A DNA stretch of 64,000 nt from a virus: positions 62,001 through 126,000 of the IMG/VR virus record IMGVR_UViG_3300044620_001883; one strand, written 5' to 3'. The notes beneath the pieces were generated by a model. That model searched no databases, was not told the origin of the DNA, and worked only from the letters and a program-made list of their open reading frames with translations. A program made the position numbers and the translations under genes. Shown piece by piece: positions 41,416-49,930 of this stretch (position 1 is the first letter of the stretch; each line of letters starts with the position of its first letter).

Positions 41416-42110
41416 CCCCGGAACAAAAGATGGATGATCTATCACGCAGGCTTGATGAAGCCCTGCAGGAAAGATTAGGCAAGGAACACGGCGTGCCTGG
41501 TGGGGATGGTATCCTCAAACTGGACATGAATATCCTGATGTGTCCGCCTCGGCGCAGTCAGCCGACGCTGCTCATGGAGCAGTTTATGCAGACCGCGCAG
41601 GAGTCCACGGGACTGCCTAGATCGTGGATCGCAAACACGGAGCTGGCGGAAGCCGATGCGCTCGTGCGGGCTGCCGGTGCTCCACTACTCCATCAGCAGG
41701 TCACGAATGCTCTTAAAGATGAGATCTCCCGAAAGTTCTCAGCAACCGTACAGAGCATCGCAGCCTCAATGCGGCACCAGTTCAGGTTCCCTAGGAGTAA
41801 GCGCCGGCGCATCCGGAAGAAGTGGGCCAAGAACCCGGCGAACTACCGGACAGGTAGCCACCCGGCTTTGAAGTTCTGGGAGCAGCCTGGACTCTACAGC
41901 TTCCTTGATAACTGTATCGTCGAGTCAGACTACCACGACAACCCCGGTGGAGAGGCAGACGTGGAACGGATCATTGATGGGCGTGATCCCTACCTGGACA
42001 AGGCCGCGAAGATATTCGGGGTAGCGCCTGAAGATGTCACGGAGGTGCAGCGGCATCTGGGCAAAACCCAGTATCTCTTGGACCACTACAGCCAACCTCC
42101 GAAGCCATGA
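41412..42110 (+). CDS. Helical basic hypothetical protein, 232 aa
   Basis: Starts at ATG 41412 (MTPEQKMDDLSRRL). The centre is strongly basic (FPRSKRRRIRKKWAKN) and may contact nucleic acid. The C-terminus is helical and acidic (DVTEVQRHLGKTQYLLD). It immediately precedes a small protein and the C5 methyltransferase. No family recognised. Confidence 0.72.
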   Translation: MTPEQKMDDLSRRLDEALQERLGKEHGVPGGDGILKLDMNILMCPPRRSQPTLLMEQFMQTAQESTGLPRSWIANTELAEADALVRAAGAPLLHQQVTNALKDEISRKFSATVQSIAASMRHQFRFPRSKRRRIRKKWAKNPANYRTGSHPALKFWEQPGLYSFLDNCIVESDYHDNPGGEADVERIIDGRDPYLDKAAKIFGVAPEDVTEVQRHLGKTQYLLDHYSQPPKP

Positions 42111-42322
42111 GCACAAATCTGCACTGGTACATATGGGGTGCGAACGATCACCCCAGAAGAGTCGCCAGGTTTGCCGTTGAGGCTGAATCGGAGGAAGAAG
42201 CCAAGACGCGAGTCTGGAAACTCTACGATGATCACGACCACCGCCGTGAGACACAGCACCCCGCCAAGGTAGCTGATTCCCCGGATGCGCTGTTCGCGTG
42301 TGTACTGCACCACAGACCATGA
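42107..42322 (+). CDS. Small strand-helix module protein, 71 aa
   Basis: WYIWGANDHPRRVARFAVEA, then EEEAKTRVWKLYDDH: two strands and a Glu-rich helix, the same layout as in the proteins at 11934 and 33939. ATGA junction upstream and 4-base overlap with the methyltransferase. Confidence 0.68.
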   Translation: MSTNLHWYIWGANDHPRRVARFAVEAESEEEAKTRVWKLYDDHDHRRETQHPAKVADSPDALFACVLHHRP

Positions 42323-44337
42323 AGACTAATTACATTCACCCAGGTGTCACGACTCGGCGTCGTGAACAGGTCGTCGTACACTTTGCCGGCGGTGGGGGTT
42401 CCTGTACTGGAATCGCGAATGCATTGGGGCGCTCCCCCAACCATGCCGTCAATCACGACAGCGCCGCGCTGGGGATGCACCGGGCCAACCATCCCGGCAC
42501 GCGACACCACATCGAGGATGTCTTTGATGTGGATCCGGCGCCGATCATCCAACAGGACGGGCCTGTGGGGTTGGCATGGTTCAGTCCATCCTGTACGCAC
42601 TTCAGCAAGGCCAAGGGTGGTCAGCCCCTGGATGCCCGCATTCGTGGGCTGACGCTCGTGATGCTGCGCTGGGCCAAGGCGGGTACGCGGTTGATGTTCA
42701 TGGAGAACGTCGAGGAGATCCGAACCTGGGGACCCTTGGTCAAGATGGTTAAGAACAAGATTCCCGGATGGTATCCGGACCCGCAGGCACGCGGGCGCAC
42801 CTGGCAGGCTTTCCTGGACTGCATGGGGGACGGGATATCACCCGACCATCCTGACTTACCGTTCTTCGCGGAGGTGCTGGCTGGGCAGGTGCATGTCGAC
42901 GAGATGATCAAGGGCTTCGGGTACAAGTTCGAGGCCCGTGAGTTGAGGGCTTGTGACTACGGAACCCCCACGATCCGTAAGCGTCTTTACGCTGTGTTCC
43001 GGAATGACGGGCGCCCAATCGTGTGGCCCAACCCCACGCATGCGGACCCTGCAACCCTACAGCCTGGGGACACCCGCAGGCCGTGGCATACCATGGCCGA
43101 ATGCGTCGACTGGGAGCGTCCCTGTCCTTCCATCTTCCTGCGCGGACAGGCGGCCAAGAAGGCACGGTGCAAGCGCCCTCTTGCGGACGCGACACTGGCC
43201 CGCATTGCCCGCGGGATCGACAAGTACGTGCTGAACAATACCAGACCATTCATTGTCTCGCTGACCCACCAGGGTGGTGACAGGGTCGAGAGCATCGACC
43301 TCCCGGCAAACACCATCACGGCAGCGCACCGGGGCGAGAAGGCTCTCGTGAGTGCAGTCGTGACCGAGTGTGCCAATGCCAGCTCAAAGCGGAACATGCC
43401 CGTAGATGAGCCAATGCGGACAGCCTGTGCGCATGTCAAGGGCGGACACTTCGCCCTGGTAACTGCCAGCGTGATGACAAACACGACAGGGCACAGCGGT
43501 GCGGATGCCCAAGCACCGTTACCCACAATCGCCACTGGCGGGCATCATGCCCTCGTTGCAACCAGTATGGTCAAACTGAGGGGTACCAACACCGGCGACG
43601 CCGTGGACACCCCCATGCACACCGCCAGCGCCGGGGGCACCCATCACGGACTCGTGGCGGCCTCCCTGGTCCAGACTGGCTACGGTGAGCGGGAAGGGCA
43701 GGAGCCTCGTGCTCTGGACATCGAGAAGCCACTGGGGACCGTGGTAGCTGGCGGCGGCAAGCATGCTCTCGTAGCCGCCTACGTGGCCCAGCACAACGGT
43801 GGCTTCAATGTCGTGGACGGGAAGCCGCTGGACAGCCCGGTATCTACCATCAACACCACCGGCAGCCAGCAAACCCTCGTGGCTGCCTCCGTGATGGCCT
43901 ACTACGGCACCGAAGCCGACGGGCAACATGTCAATGATCCCGCCCGCACCGTCACGACCAAATCCAGGATGGGGTTGGTCAACAGCGAGTTGGTGCCGAC
44001 CATGACTGAAGCGACCCGCCGGGACGCGCTTCGGGTAGCCAAGTTCCTCCGGTCCTACGGGGTTGAGTTCGAGGGTGAGTTCGCGACTGTCCAAGGTCTG
44101 GCCATCGTGGATATCGGACTCAGGATGTTTACACCCCGCGAGCTCTTCCGTGCATCTGGTTTTCCCGAGGGGTACATTATCAACCAGGCGATCTACCGGG
44201 AACCCACAACAGGTATGACGGTCGTCCGGGAGCTGACCAAGGAAGAGCAGATCCGGATGTGTGGTAACGCTGTGTGCCCTCCGGTCGCGGAGGCGCTTGT
44301 GCGCAGCAACGCTCCCGAGATGGTACACGCAGGATGA
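42319..44337 (+). CDS. C5-cytosine DNA methyltransferase with an expanded repeat region, 672 aa
   Basis: Transfers a methyl group from S-adenosylmethionine to cytosine C5 in DNA. Motif I VVHFAGGGGSCTG binds the cofactor. Motif IV reads FSPSCTHFSKAKGG with nucleophile C92 (PSC rather than PPC). Motif VI is MENVEEI. Motif VIII-like TIRKRLYAVF, and at the C-terminus LFRASGFPEGYII and RMCGNAVCPPVAEALV (motifs IX-X), complete the core. The region at 43.3-44.0 kb, where the target-recognition domain lies, is a series of seven related 32-39-residue modules, each with an x-LV-x-A segment. This large subfamily is known in proteobacterial phages. No matching nuclease is nearby, so anti-restriction is the likely role. 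Confidence 0.93.
   Translation: MKTNYIHPGVTTRRREQVVVHFAGGGGSCTGIANALGRSPNHAVNHDSAALGMHRANHPGTRHHIEDVFDVDPAPIIQQDGPVGLAWFSPSCTHFSKAKGGQPLDARIRGLTLVMLRWAKAGTRLMFMENVEEIRTWGPLVKMVKNKIPGWYPDPQARGRTWQAFLDCMGDGISPDHPDLPFFAEVLAGQVHVDEMIKGFGYKFEARELRACDYGTPTIRKRLYAVFRNDGRPIVWPNPTHADPATLQPGDTRRPWHTMAECVDWERPCPSIFLRGQAAKKARCKRPLADATLARIARGIDKYVLNNTRPFIVSLTHQGGDRVESIDLPANTITAAHRGEKALVSAVVTECANASSKRNMPVDEPMRTACAHVKGGHFALVTASVMTNTTGHSGADAQAPLPTIATGGHHALVATSMVKLRGTNTGDAVDTPMHTASAGGTHHGLVAASLVQTGYGEREGQEPRALDIEKPLGTVVAGGGKHALVAAYVAQHNGGFNVVDGKPLDSPVSTINTTGSQQTLVAASVMAYYGTEADGQHVNDPARTVTTKSRMGLVNSELVPTMTEATRRDALRVAKFLRSYGVEFEGEFATVQGLAIVDIGLRMFTPRELFRASGFPEGYIINQAIYREPTTGMTVVRELTKEEQIRMCGNAVCPPVAEALVRSNAPEMVHAG
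43336..43990 (+). repeat. Seven diverged protein modules within the methyltransferase
   Basis: Segments KALVSA, FALVTA, HALVAT, HGLVAA, HALVAA, QTLVAA, MGLVNS begin near 43339, 43450, 43545, 43644, 43761, 43871 and 43969. They are spaced about 32-39 residues, each preceded by a D-P-T-type segment. The DNA has diverged, so the repeats are seen mainly at protein level. Confidence 0.75.
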
Positions 44338-44588
44338 GTGCAAAAAGCAAACACAACAGTACGGAGCTCGACGGAGTGTGTCGTGCGTGTCGTCGATCCA
44401 TCTCTTACCGAGATGGTGTGTGGTCACATGAGCATCGCACGTTTGACCTCCACCATGCAGCTGAACCAAGATCAAATCCGGAAGGTCCTGAGTGTTCAGG
44501 CCGGGTGGCCGTGCGTGAGCAAGGTGAACAATGGAGGCGCATGCTAGATGCAGCCGGATTCCCGGCAATTAGACAATGGACCCAATAA
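44334..44588 (+). CDS. Small Cys/His-rich protein, 84 aa
   Basis: ATG 44334 overlaps the methyltransferase stop (ATGA). VCRACRRSISYRDG, then SHEHRTFDLHH, then PECSGR: a CxxC pair with nearby His that could hold zinc. The end is helical. No family recognised. Confidence 0.7.
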   Translation: MSAKSKHNSTELDGVCRACRRSISYRDGVWSHEHRTFDLHHAAEPRSNPEGPECSGRVAVREQGEQWRRMLDAAGFPAIRQWTQ

Positions 44589-44992
44589 CCTTTGATGATT
44601 TTGAAACCTTCTACGAGGCCATGGTGGAAGCGGCGCTGTACACCAGCACAGACGAGCACTACAATATCGGTCTTGGTATGGCGAGGGACCGCTCCCTGCA
44701 GGCCTGTGGTTTTGACTTCAAGGACCTGACAGAGCGCGCACATCTGATCCTGCGTGCCCATGCGTTGAGCTTCTGGTCCAGGATGTGGTACTACCTTGAC
44801 CACGAGAAGCCAGTCGACAAACATCAGGTCAACCGCGCAGGGCGGCACTTCTGGTGCACCAGCCAAGGGGAAGGTGACGGTTTCTGGGATGGCGACTGGC
44901 CGGTTTACGGTGATATGTTCACAAGTCTGTCCAAGTGCTACCCAGCTGAGCTGAACTTGGAAGTAACAGCGGAGGGCGTTGATCTCACATGA
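44576..44992 (+). CDS. Conserved small phage protein, 138 aa
   Basis: The C-terminal half, AGRHFWCTSQGEGDGFWDGD, then YGDMFTSLSKCY and LNLEV, resembles a recurring phage family (AGHDFW...GHGAGFWDR type) of unknown function that I recall. The N-terminal half is helical (FETFYEAMVEAALYT). ATG 44576 overlaps the previous gene by 13 bases. Confidence 0.72.
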   Translation: MDPITFDDFETFYEAMVEAALYTSTDEHYNIGLGMARDRSLQACGFDFKDLTERAHLILRAHALSFWSRMWYYLDHEKPVDKHQVNRAGRHFWCTSQGEGDGFWDGDWPVYGDMFTSLSKCYPAELNLEVTAEGVDLT

Positions 44993-45360
44993 GAACACCA
45001 AAATGGTTACGTGATAGATTACGCAAGTATCTACCTAGGCTGCTGAGTACACGCGTTACTGACACTGTGTACTTGGATGCTCTACCGCTTGCGTGGGATG
45101 TGGAGGAAATCCGGTGTCCGCAAGCGACACCCGGCAGCGTGTGGTGCCGACGCTACCTCAGGGAAGTAACGAGCCTTGAGATGCAGATTGGCTTTGAGTA
45201 CCTGCGGATCGGCGACACACACAGGTACCATGAAACCGAGCTGTGGTGTACTGTTGGCACGCCTGGCGCTTTTGATAATTACTACCGCACTCCATCAGGA
45301 CGTACTGTATGGCGGCGGCACCGCCCCACAGACTTGACTCGTAAATTGAGACTACCATGA
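44989..45360 (+). CDS. Basic hypothetical protein, 123 aa
   Basis: Strongly basic N-terminus (PKWLRDRLRKYLPRLLS), aromatic middle, basic end (RTVWRRHRPTDLTRKLRL). Cysteines at EIRCP, VWCRR and LWCTV are widely spaced. No family recognised. Confidence 0.7.
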   Translation: MRTPKWLRDRLRKYLPRLLSTRVTDTVYLDALPLAWDVEEIRCPQATPGSVWCRRYLREVTSLEMQIGFEYLRIGDTHRYHETELWCTVGTPGAFDNYYRTPSGRTVWRRHRPTDLTRKLRLP

Positions 45361-45662
45361 AACAAAAACCCATACCCTGGTATCAAGTGCAGCGTGGTAA
45401 GCGCTACGAGCTGCAAAGTGTCACGTCACAGACCGAGGCACTGCAGGACCGAATAGGTGAACCTTTTGTACGCCAAATAGAAGACGAGTACTTTCAAGTG
45501 ACGGCGCTGCAGCGTCTGATGTTCAATGCCGCTAGAGCGGACAAACATCCGTTCACGGTGTGCAGCCGTTTCGCCACCGTGGAACCCGCTACTGCCGAGA
45601 ACCCGGAACATGTGAAGATCAGGTTTTGTCAGAACTACATTGTACTACGCGAAGTCCCATGA
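45357..45662 (+). CDS. Small hypothetical protein, 101 aa
   Basis: Mixed alpha/beta (PWYQVQRGKRYELQSV, then LQRLMFNAARADKHPF) with a strand-like end (VKIRFCQNYIVLREV). Overlaps both neighbours by 4 bases. No family recognised. Confidence 0.72.
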   Translation: MKQKPIPWYQVQRGKRYELQSVTSQTEALQDRIGEPFVRQIEDEYFQVTALQRLMFNAARADKHPFTVCSRFATVEPATAENPEHVKIRFCQNYIVLREVP

Positions 45663-46120
45663 GCATGAAAAGCATCACAAATGGTGTGCCGGGCGAATAT
45701 GCCGAGCACTGGTTGGAGAAAATCACAAGCATCACTTGGATGTTGAATGGCAGACTGCACACTTGGGCACCGGGTCTGGACACCTTGGCGTTCCTGACCG
45801 AGTTCCCGGATCATGTCCGGATATCCGGGCTCTTGGAGTCGTCGGGATCGAGCTGGTGTGACAAGGCCTTCGTGTTCTGCTGCGCTGACTGCTTCGACCC
45901 ACCCCTGTACGTGCAGTTCGGTTCCAGCTTTGAAGACGCTCATGAGAGCTATCTGGACAACGACGAGTCACTCCTGATCACCGAGGAGGACCAGAAGGAC
46001 TACGTCATTGAAGGGGATAACCCGACCTGTGACTTCAACAGCGACGGGGAACCTGTGGACGCGGACAACGTGAAGGGTTCTGGACCTCTGACGCTCGTGA
46101 CCCTGAGGTTCAAGGTATGA
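45659..46120 (+). CDS. Acidic Cys-containing protein, 153 aa
   Basis: ATG 45659 chosen by ATGA junction; ATG 45665 is in frame. The middle has CDKAFVFCCADCFDPP, four close cysteines that could bind metal. The second half is very acidic (LDNDESLLITEEDQKD). No family recognised. Confidence 0.7.
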   Translation: MSMKSITNGVPGEYAEHWLEKITSITWMLNGRLHTWAPGLDTLAFLTEFPDHVRISGLLESSGSSWCDKAFVFCCADCFDPPLYVQFGSSFEDAHESYLDNDESLLITEEDQKDYVIEGDNPTCDFNSDGEPVDADNVKGSGPLTLVTLRFKV

Positions 46121-46386
46121 CCAGAGCGAATATGCAGTGCGTCCTTCAAGGACTCAACAACGTGACTGCGATCACATTGTGGATCGAGACACCGCTCAAG
46201 AAAGCCACACATGCCTGTATCTGCCGGTTCTACTACCAGCTGGATCCGTGGCGCAAAGGAGAAGCACCACACATCATCACCTGGGAAGACGGACCGGATA
46301 GCCTCAAGGCTCTGTTGGGACTACTGCGGCGTGTAAAGGTCAGGTATTCACTGGAGGTCAAGTATGAGCAAGATCATGACAGCTGA
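46117..46386 (+). CDS. Small hypothetical protein, 89 aa
   Basis: Strand-rich start (AITLWIETPLKKATHACICRF) and a C-terminal helix (SLKALLGLLRRVKVRYSLEV). Overlaps the next gene by 23 bases. No family recognised. Confidence 0.7.
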   Translation: MTRANMQCVLQGLNNVTAITLWIETPLKKATHACICRFYYQLDPWRKGEAPHIITWEDGPDSLKALLGLLRRVKVRYSLEVKYEQDHDS

Positions 46387-46963
46387 CAAATTGTATGAGA
46401 TCATGTACAGCCACACCGAGGCAGTACGGGATTTGACGTATCAGTACATGCTGGACAACGGTGACAAAGAAACGGAGTGTCAACGCATTGGGATGATCAA
46501 CCGCATAAATGCGTTGGAGGCGCAGATGCGAGGGATCGACGATGCAGATTTGAAACCTGATGCGGAGGATGAAATACCCCTTACACGCCCGGAACCGTCA
46601 GTGACGTTGAAGCATATCGATGCCTGCTTCGCCTCTGAGGTACTGGCGGGCATGCAGGCTGCGTCGGCCAAAGACTACAAGGCGGCGAACCAACACCAAC
46701 TGCAGGCCGCCGCCATCAAGTACACGAGGAGCATCATAACCATGAGCCGCCCCACACCATTTGAGATCCAACATCTTGCCCAGTTTGAAGGTAAGACGGT
46801 AGCCAGAACCTATTTTGACGTTTCAGATGAGTTTGTACTGCCTGTGCTTGAGTTCACGGACGGGACATCTGCAATCATCTGGCGGGACCCCGAAAACAAT
46901 GGGCCTGGTCACATTGCTCTCTATGCTGAGAATGGTAACACCCTCCATCCTGAAGCGGCATGA
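46364..46963 (+). CDS. Hypothetical protein, two-part, 199 aa
   Basis: Residues 1-125 are helical with acidic linkers. From about 130, PFEIQHLAQFEGKTVARTYF, then LPVLEFTDGTSAIIWRDPEN and HIALYAEN, form a beta-rich domain that resembles small stand-alone phage proteins. Possible fusion of two units. No family recognised. Confidence 0.72.
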   Translation: MSKIMTADKLYEIMYSHTEAVRDLTYQYMLDNGDKETECQRIGMINRINALEAQMRGIDDADLKPDAEDEIPLTRPEPSVTLKHIDACFASEVLAGMQAASAKDYKAANQHQLQAAAIKYTRSIITMSRPTPFEIQHLAQFEGKTVARTYFDVSDEFVLPVLEFTDGTSAIIWRDPENNGPGHIALYAENGNTLHPEAA

Positions 46964-47106
46964 GTACGGTAAAAGTTGAGTCAGGCTGCACTTACGTTCC
47001 AAACAGCAATGAACCCTGTACGACATGTCCGAGCCTGATTACATGTCTTTACATGTGCAAGCTCTTACAGGAAGTAACCAAGGAGACAGATGAGCCGGGA
47101 GAATAA
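46960..47106 (+). CDS. Cys-rich microprotein, 48 aa
   Basis: ATG 46960 overlaps the previous stop by 4 bases, and the frame ends at TAA 47104-47106, inside the next gene. Five of its six cysteines fall in CTYVPN, CTTC, TCLYMC, suggesting a metal-binding knuckle or disulphide-rich peptide. Found by following gene junctions. Confidence 0.7.
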   Translation: MSTVKVESGCTYVPNSNEPCTTCPSLITCLYMCKLLQEVTKETDEPGE

Positions 47107-47287
47107 ACGTCCACAGCACAGGGGCATCCCCATGGGGCGCATGGAACGACCAATCGACCCGCGTCCGATTGTCCACCAACCCACGCCCCGCGAAGTAGAT
47201 GAACACACACCTATTGAGGTGCGTAGAAGCGAAGTGGGGATGATCAACCTGCTGGAATCCAGGGGATACCGGATACGTCATGATTGA
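47090..47287 (+). CDS. Small basic Pro-rich protein, 65 aa
   Basis: Basic and Pro-rich (RENKRPQHRGIPMGRMERP), probably disordered, with a short helical end. Overlaps the microprotein by 17 bases and the PP-loop gene by 8, so it probably belongs to the same translational unit. No family recognised. Confidence 0.65.
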   Translation: MSRENKRPQHRGIPMGRMERPIDPRPIVHQPTPREVDEHTPIEVRRSEVGMINLLESRGYRIRHD

Positions 47288-48089
47288 CCACATGCCTGAC
47301 CTGGCCTGCTATGACTGGATCGTGGTAAACAGCAGCGGGGGCAAGGACAGCCAGACGGCCCTGGAGGGCATTGTCCGGGCGGCGGACCGGCAGAGTGTGG
47401 ACCGATCCAGGATCGTCGTGAACCACCAGTGTCTCGGTGCCCAAGAGTGGCCCGGGACGCTGGATCTGGTGCGGCGCCAGGCAGCCCACTACGGACTGCG
47501 GGTCGAGGTGGCTTCCTACCGGGACAAGGACGGTGCAGCCCCCACGCTCCTGGACTACGTTCGGAAGCGGGGCAAGTGGCCCTCCAGCAAGCAGCGATTC
47601 TGCACCAGCGAGTTCAAGCGCGGCCCTGGTGGTCGTGTCCTGACCAAGCTGGCACGTGAAGTGCAAGGACCGTGCAAGATCCTGAGTGTCTTCGGGTTCC
47701 GGGCCGAGGAGTCTGCGGCGCGGGCCAAGCGGCAGCGCTTCTCTCTCAACACCCGCCACTCGACGAATACCCGGCAGGTCTGGGATTACCTGCCCATCCA
47801 TGACTGGACTGAGGAGCAGGTCTGGCAGGATATAAAAACTTCTGGCGTCCCTTATCATACAGTGTACGATCAGGGTATGAAGCGGCTGAGCTGTACGTAC
47901 TGCATCTTCGCACCCCGCAATGCACTCCTGACTGCCGCGTACTTGCGACCGGACATGTTGCAAGAGTACGTGGACTTGGAGCGGGAGATCGGGCATGATT
48001 TCCAGCACAACAAACCGATACGGTTGATCCAGGAGGCTATGTTGGCCGGCGAGAAACCCAAAGAGGACACAGAAAAATGGCGTATGTAG
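47280..48089 (+). CDS. PP-loop ATPase, PAPS-reductase-like, 269 aa
   Basis: The PP-loop SSGGKDS (S18-S24) binds ATP or the adenylyl part of the substrate. The fold continues with RIVVNHQCLG and a helix. Cysteine motifs RFCTSEFKR and RLSCTYCIFAP sit where phage and DndC-type members place their sulfur- or cluster-binding cysteines. Such enzymes act in sulfate reduction, tRNA thiolation or DNA phosphorothioation. With no DndA/D/E partners visible, the reaction here is unknown. 269 residues is the usual length. A second PP-loop protein lies at 60825. Confidence 0.85.
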   Translation: MIDHMPDLACYDWIVVNSSGGKDSQTALEGIVRAADRQSVDRSRIVVNHQCLGAQEWPGTLDLVRRQAAHYGLRVEVASYRDKDGAAPTLLDYVRKRGKWPSSKQRFCTSEFKRGPGGRVLTKLAREVQGPCKILSVFGFRAEESAARAKRQRFSLNTRHSTNTRQVWDYLPIHDWTEEQVWQDIKTSGVPYHTVYDQGMKRLSCTYCIFAPRNALLTAAYLRPDMLQEYVDLEREIGHDFQHNKPIRLIQEAMLAGEKPKEDTEKWRM

Positions 48090-48385
48090 AACCCGAACAA
48101 GCACCCCTGGAGACTGATTCGGGGGTGGTGTTACCACCAGAACCCGCGAGACGCCCCAGACTCTCAGGGATGTCAAGTATGCTGGGAATCGCGGCAATGA
48201 TGGGGGCACACATGTACTACCCAGGCTTCGGGCCCTGCGATCCCTTTGGGGGTGGTTCCTCGAGCCCGAAGCGGTACCGCCGCGGGCCCTGTCGGGTCTG
48301 TGGTAAACCGGATGTCGCGGCTGGTCGGCAGCGTGGTGTGTACTTGTGTGGTGAACATCTGCACCTGGAGCATGAAGCTCACTGA
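48077..48385 (+). CDS. Small protein with a C-terminal zinc ribbon, 102 aa
   Basis: Pro-rich start, a Met/Gly-rich hydrophobic stretch (SMLGIAAMMGAHMYYPG), then PCRVCGKPDVAAGRQRG and LCGEHLHLEH: CxxC plus Cys and His. Overlaps the PP-loop gene by 13 bases, so the two may be linked in function. Confidence 0.7.
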   Translation: MAYVEPEQAPLETDSGVVLPPEPARRPRLSGMSSMLGIAAMMGAHMYYPGFGPCDPFGGGSSSPKRYRRGPCRVCGKPDVAAGRQRGVYLCGEHLHLEHEAH

Positions 48386-48605
48386 CTTACCTAAGCTAGG
48401 CCCTGGTTGGCATGCTGCTCTGGAGAGAGCCAGACTCCGGGAAGAGGTCCGGCGTGCCCGGTGGGAGAGACATCACAAACAGGAGATGACCTACGACGAG
48501 TTCGTGTTCCGGGAGGGTCTACAACGGGAAGTCGAGGAGAACCGCATGACACCTGAGCGTGCCCGCGAAGCACTGAAGAAATACTATGCCAGAAAGCATC
48601 AATGA
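48372..48605 (+). CDS. Basic helical small protein, 77 aa
   Basis: ATG 48372 (MKLTDLPKLG). Almost entirely helical with Arg/Glu (ALERARLREEVRRARWERHH, then ALKKYYARKHQ). Coiled-coil or nucleic-acid-binding helix. No family recognised. Confidence 0.68.
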   Translation: MKLTDLPKLGPGWHAALERARLREEVRRARWERHHKQEMTYDEFVFREGLQREVEENRMTPERAREALKKYYARKHQ

Positions 48606-48804
48606 AATCGCAGTCAAACTTCGTGGGGAGCACCGCGTAGTGGAAGGGCATATCGAACAACTCATTCGTCGGGCTGTAGCGATGGAGGCAGCGTTGGTGC
48701 AGATATCGGAATGTGACTTCAACGAGGACAACTGTGCGAGCTTTGATGTGGCGAACAGACGCCTCCACAACGTAGCGCGAGCGGGACTGAATCCTGGACC
48801 ATGA
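48586..48804 (+). CDS. Small helical protein, 72 aa
   Basis: Helical (INEIAVKLRGEHRVVEGHIE, RAVAMEAALVQI) with two Cys (SECDFNEDNC). Overlaps neighbours by 20 and 4 bases. No family recognised. Confidence 0.68.
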   Translation: MPESINEIAVKLRGEHRVVEGHIEQLIRRAVAMEAALVQISECDFNEDNCASFDVANRRLHNVARAGLNPGP

Positions 48805-49556
48805 GCAGCAAGAACAGCGAATCAGACGGGATAGCCACCTACATCGCGAAGGTTGGCGGAAAGTATCCGGAAGGCGCAGTCGTCTTCAATGCCAAGACCC
48901 AGACCTTCTACCCCATGGGTGGTGGTCCAGTCTATCGCGCCGGTCCAGACTTCCTGGAACGCTTCCGCGTTGTGACGGCTGAGGAAATGAAACCGACATG
49001 GCAGCCGGCGATGTTTGAGCTGGCTGGTGTCGGCAGATTCCGCGGCTACACCTGCGGGCAGGTTTGGAATGGGTGGGCCTGCCCCGTTTTTGACTATAAG
49101 ACTGCACGTTCCGTGCTGGAGAAGATGGGCGCTGCAGATCATGACTGTGGTACCATGAAATTCACGTGGGGCTTTAATCTCACGGAGGACGCCTTCTACC
49201 ATCACAGCCTGGATGATGGGATGACGGAATCAGCAGAGTGTCGCGAAGTGGGACAATTCATCCAGGTGAATGAGGGGACCCTGCTGGTGTACCCGATCGG
49301 CGCTCAGCAATGGTGTTGGGAGATTGTCGATCCAGACTGTCCCGGAGACTTCTGTGTGAAGTGCGGTGAAGTGATGTTGAGTGCCAGCCCCGTTGATGAA
49401 GATGATGGCTCTTGGCAGGGGTTGATTCAGATCCGGCAATCGGATGGACGTTTTGCCTGCGGATACCTGACCGAGTCCGAGATGCTGGAATTGAGCGAGC
49501 AGTTACTGGAGCTGGCGAGACAGATTCGCTGCAAACGAGGAGAACAAGGACCATGA
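48801..49556 (+). CDS. Hypothetical protein with a zinc-type CxxC, 251 aa
   Basis: Contains GYTCGQVWNGWACPVFD, a motif I associate with unnamed phage and plasmid proteins, and later CPGDFCVKCGEVML. The end is a Leu/Glu helix (LELSEQLLELARQIR). Strand-rich in the first third. No function known. Confidence 0.72.
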   Translation: MSSKNSESDGIATYIAKVGGKYPEGAVVFNAKTQTFYPMGGGPVYRAGPDFLERFRVVTAEEMKPTWQPAMFELAGVGRFRGYTCGQVWNGWACPVFDYKTARSVLEKMGAADHDCGTMKFTWGFNLTEDAFYHHSLDDGMTESAECREVGQFIQVNEGTLLVYPIGAQQWCWEIVDPDCPGDFCVKCGEVMLSASPVDEDDGSWQGLIQIRQSDGRFACGYLTESEMLELSEQLLELARQIRCKRGEQGP

Positions 49557-49876
49557 TCTTCGAAATTGACGTAGATACCCTGAGGTACGTCGATCAGCAG
49601 CTGAATACCGTGGGGCCGTTCGTGCTTGAGAAAGTCATACAAAAGTACGTAGATCAGATGAAGGCTAAACACCACGCGGCTCTCGCGAAGGAGATCGCGG
49701 AGTTCTTCCAAGCCATCACCGTGAAGGCAGCCTTGGTGTCGTCCGACACCACTTCAGCACACCCTGGGAATGTTCTGCCAGTCATCAGGCTGCGGATTGA
49801 GATCCCGGATGAGATCGCGAAGCGCATTCAGGAGCCTGAGAACGATAAGGATCAGGCACAAAATGGGCGGGCTTGA
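49553..49876 (+). CDS. Small helical protein, 107 aa
   Basis: ATG 49553 (MIFEIDVDTL). Helices FVLEKVIQKYVDQMKAKHH and ALAKEIAEFFQAI, then a strand LPVIRLRIEIP and an acidic helical end. It resembles subunits that assemble as helical bundles, but no family is recognised. Confidence 0.72.
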   Translation: MIFEIDVDTLRYVDQQLNTVGPFVLEKVIQKYVDQMKAKHHAALAKEIAEFFQAITVKAALVSSDTTSAHPGNVLPVIRLRIEIPDEIAKRIQEPENDKDQAQNGRA

Positions 49877-49900
49877 TGCCGCCTCGTTAATCTGGGACTC

Positions 49901-49930
49901 ACAAACATGAAAATCACAAACATGAAAATC
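49901..49930 (+). repeat. 15-bp tandem duplication at a gene start
   Basis: acaaacatgaaaatc occurs twice, 49901-49915 and 49916-49930, giving two in-frame ATG codons 15 bases apart, each with the same upstream bases. A recent slip duplication that doubled the start site. Confidence 0.85.

Noticed and set aside
47244-48209. Long minus-strand frame opposite the PP-loop gene
   Set aside because: It mirrors codon structure of the strong + strand gene and shows no protein-family signal; the same applies to long reverse frames opposite the ligase, DUF6745 and GHKL genes.
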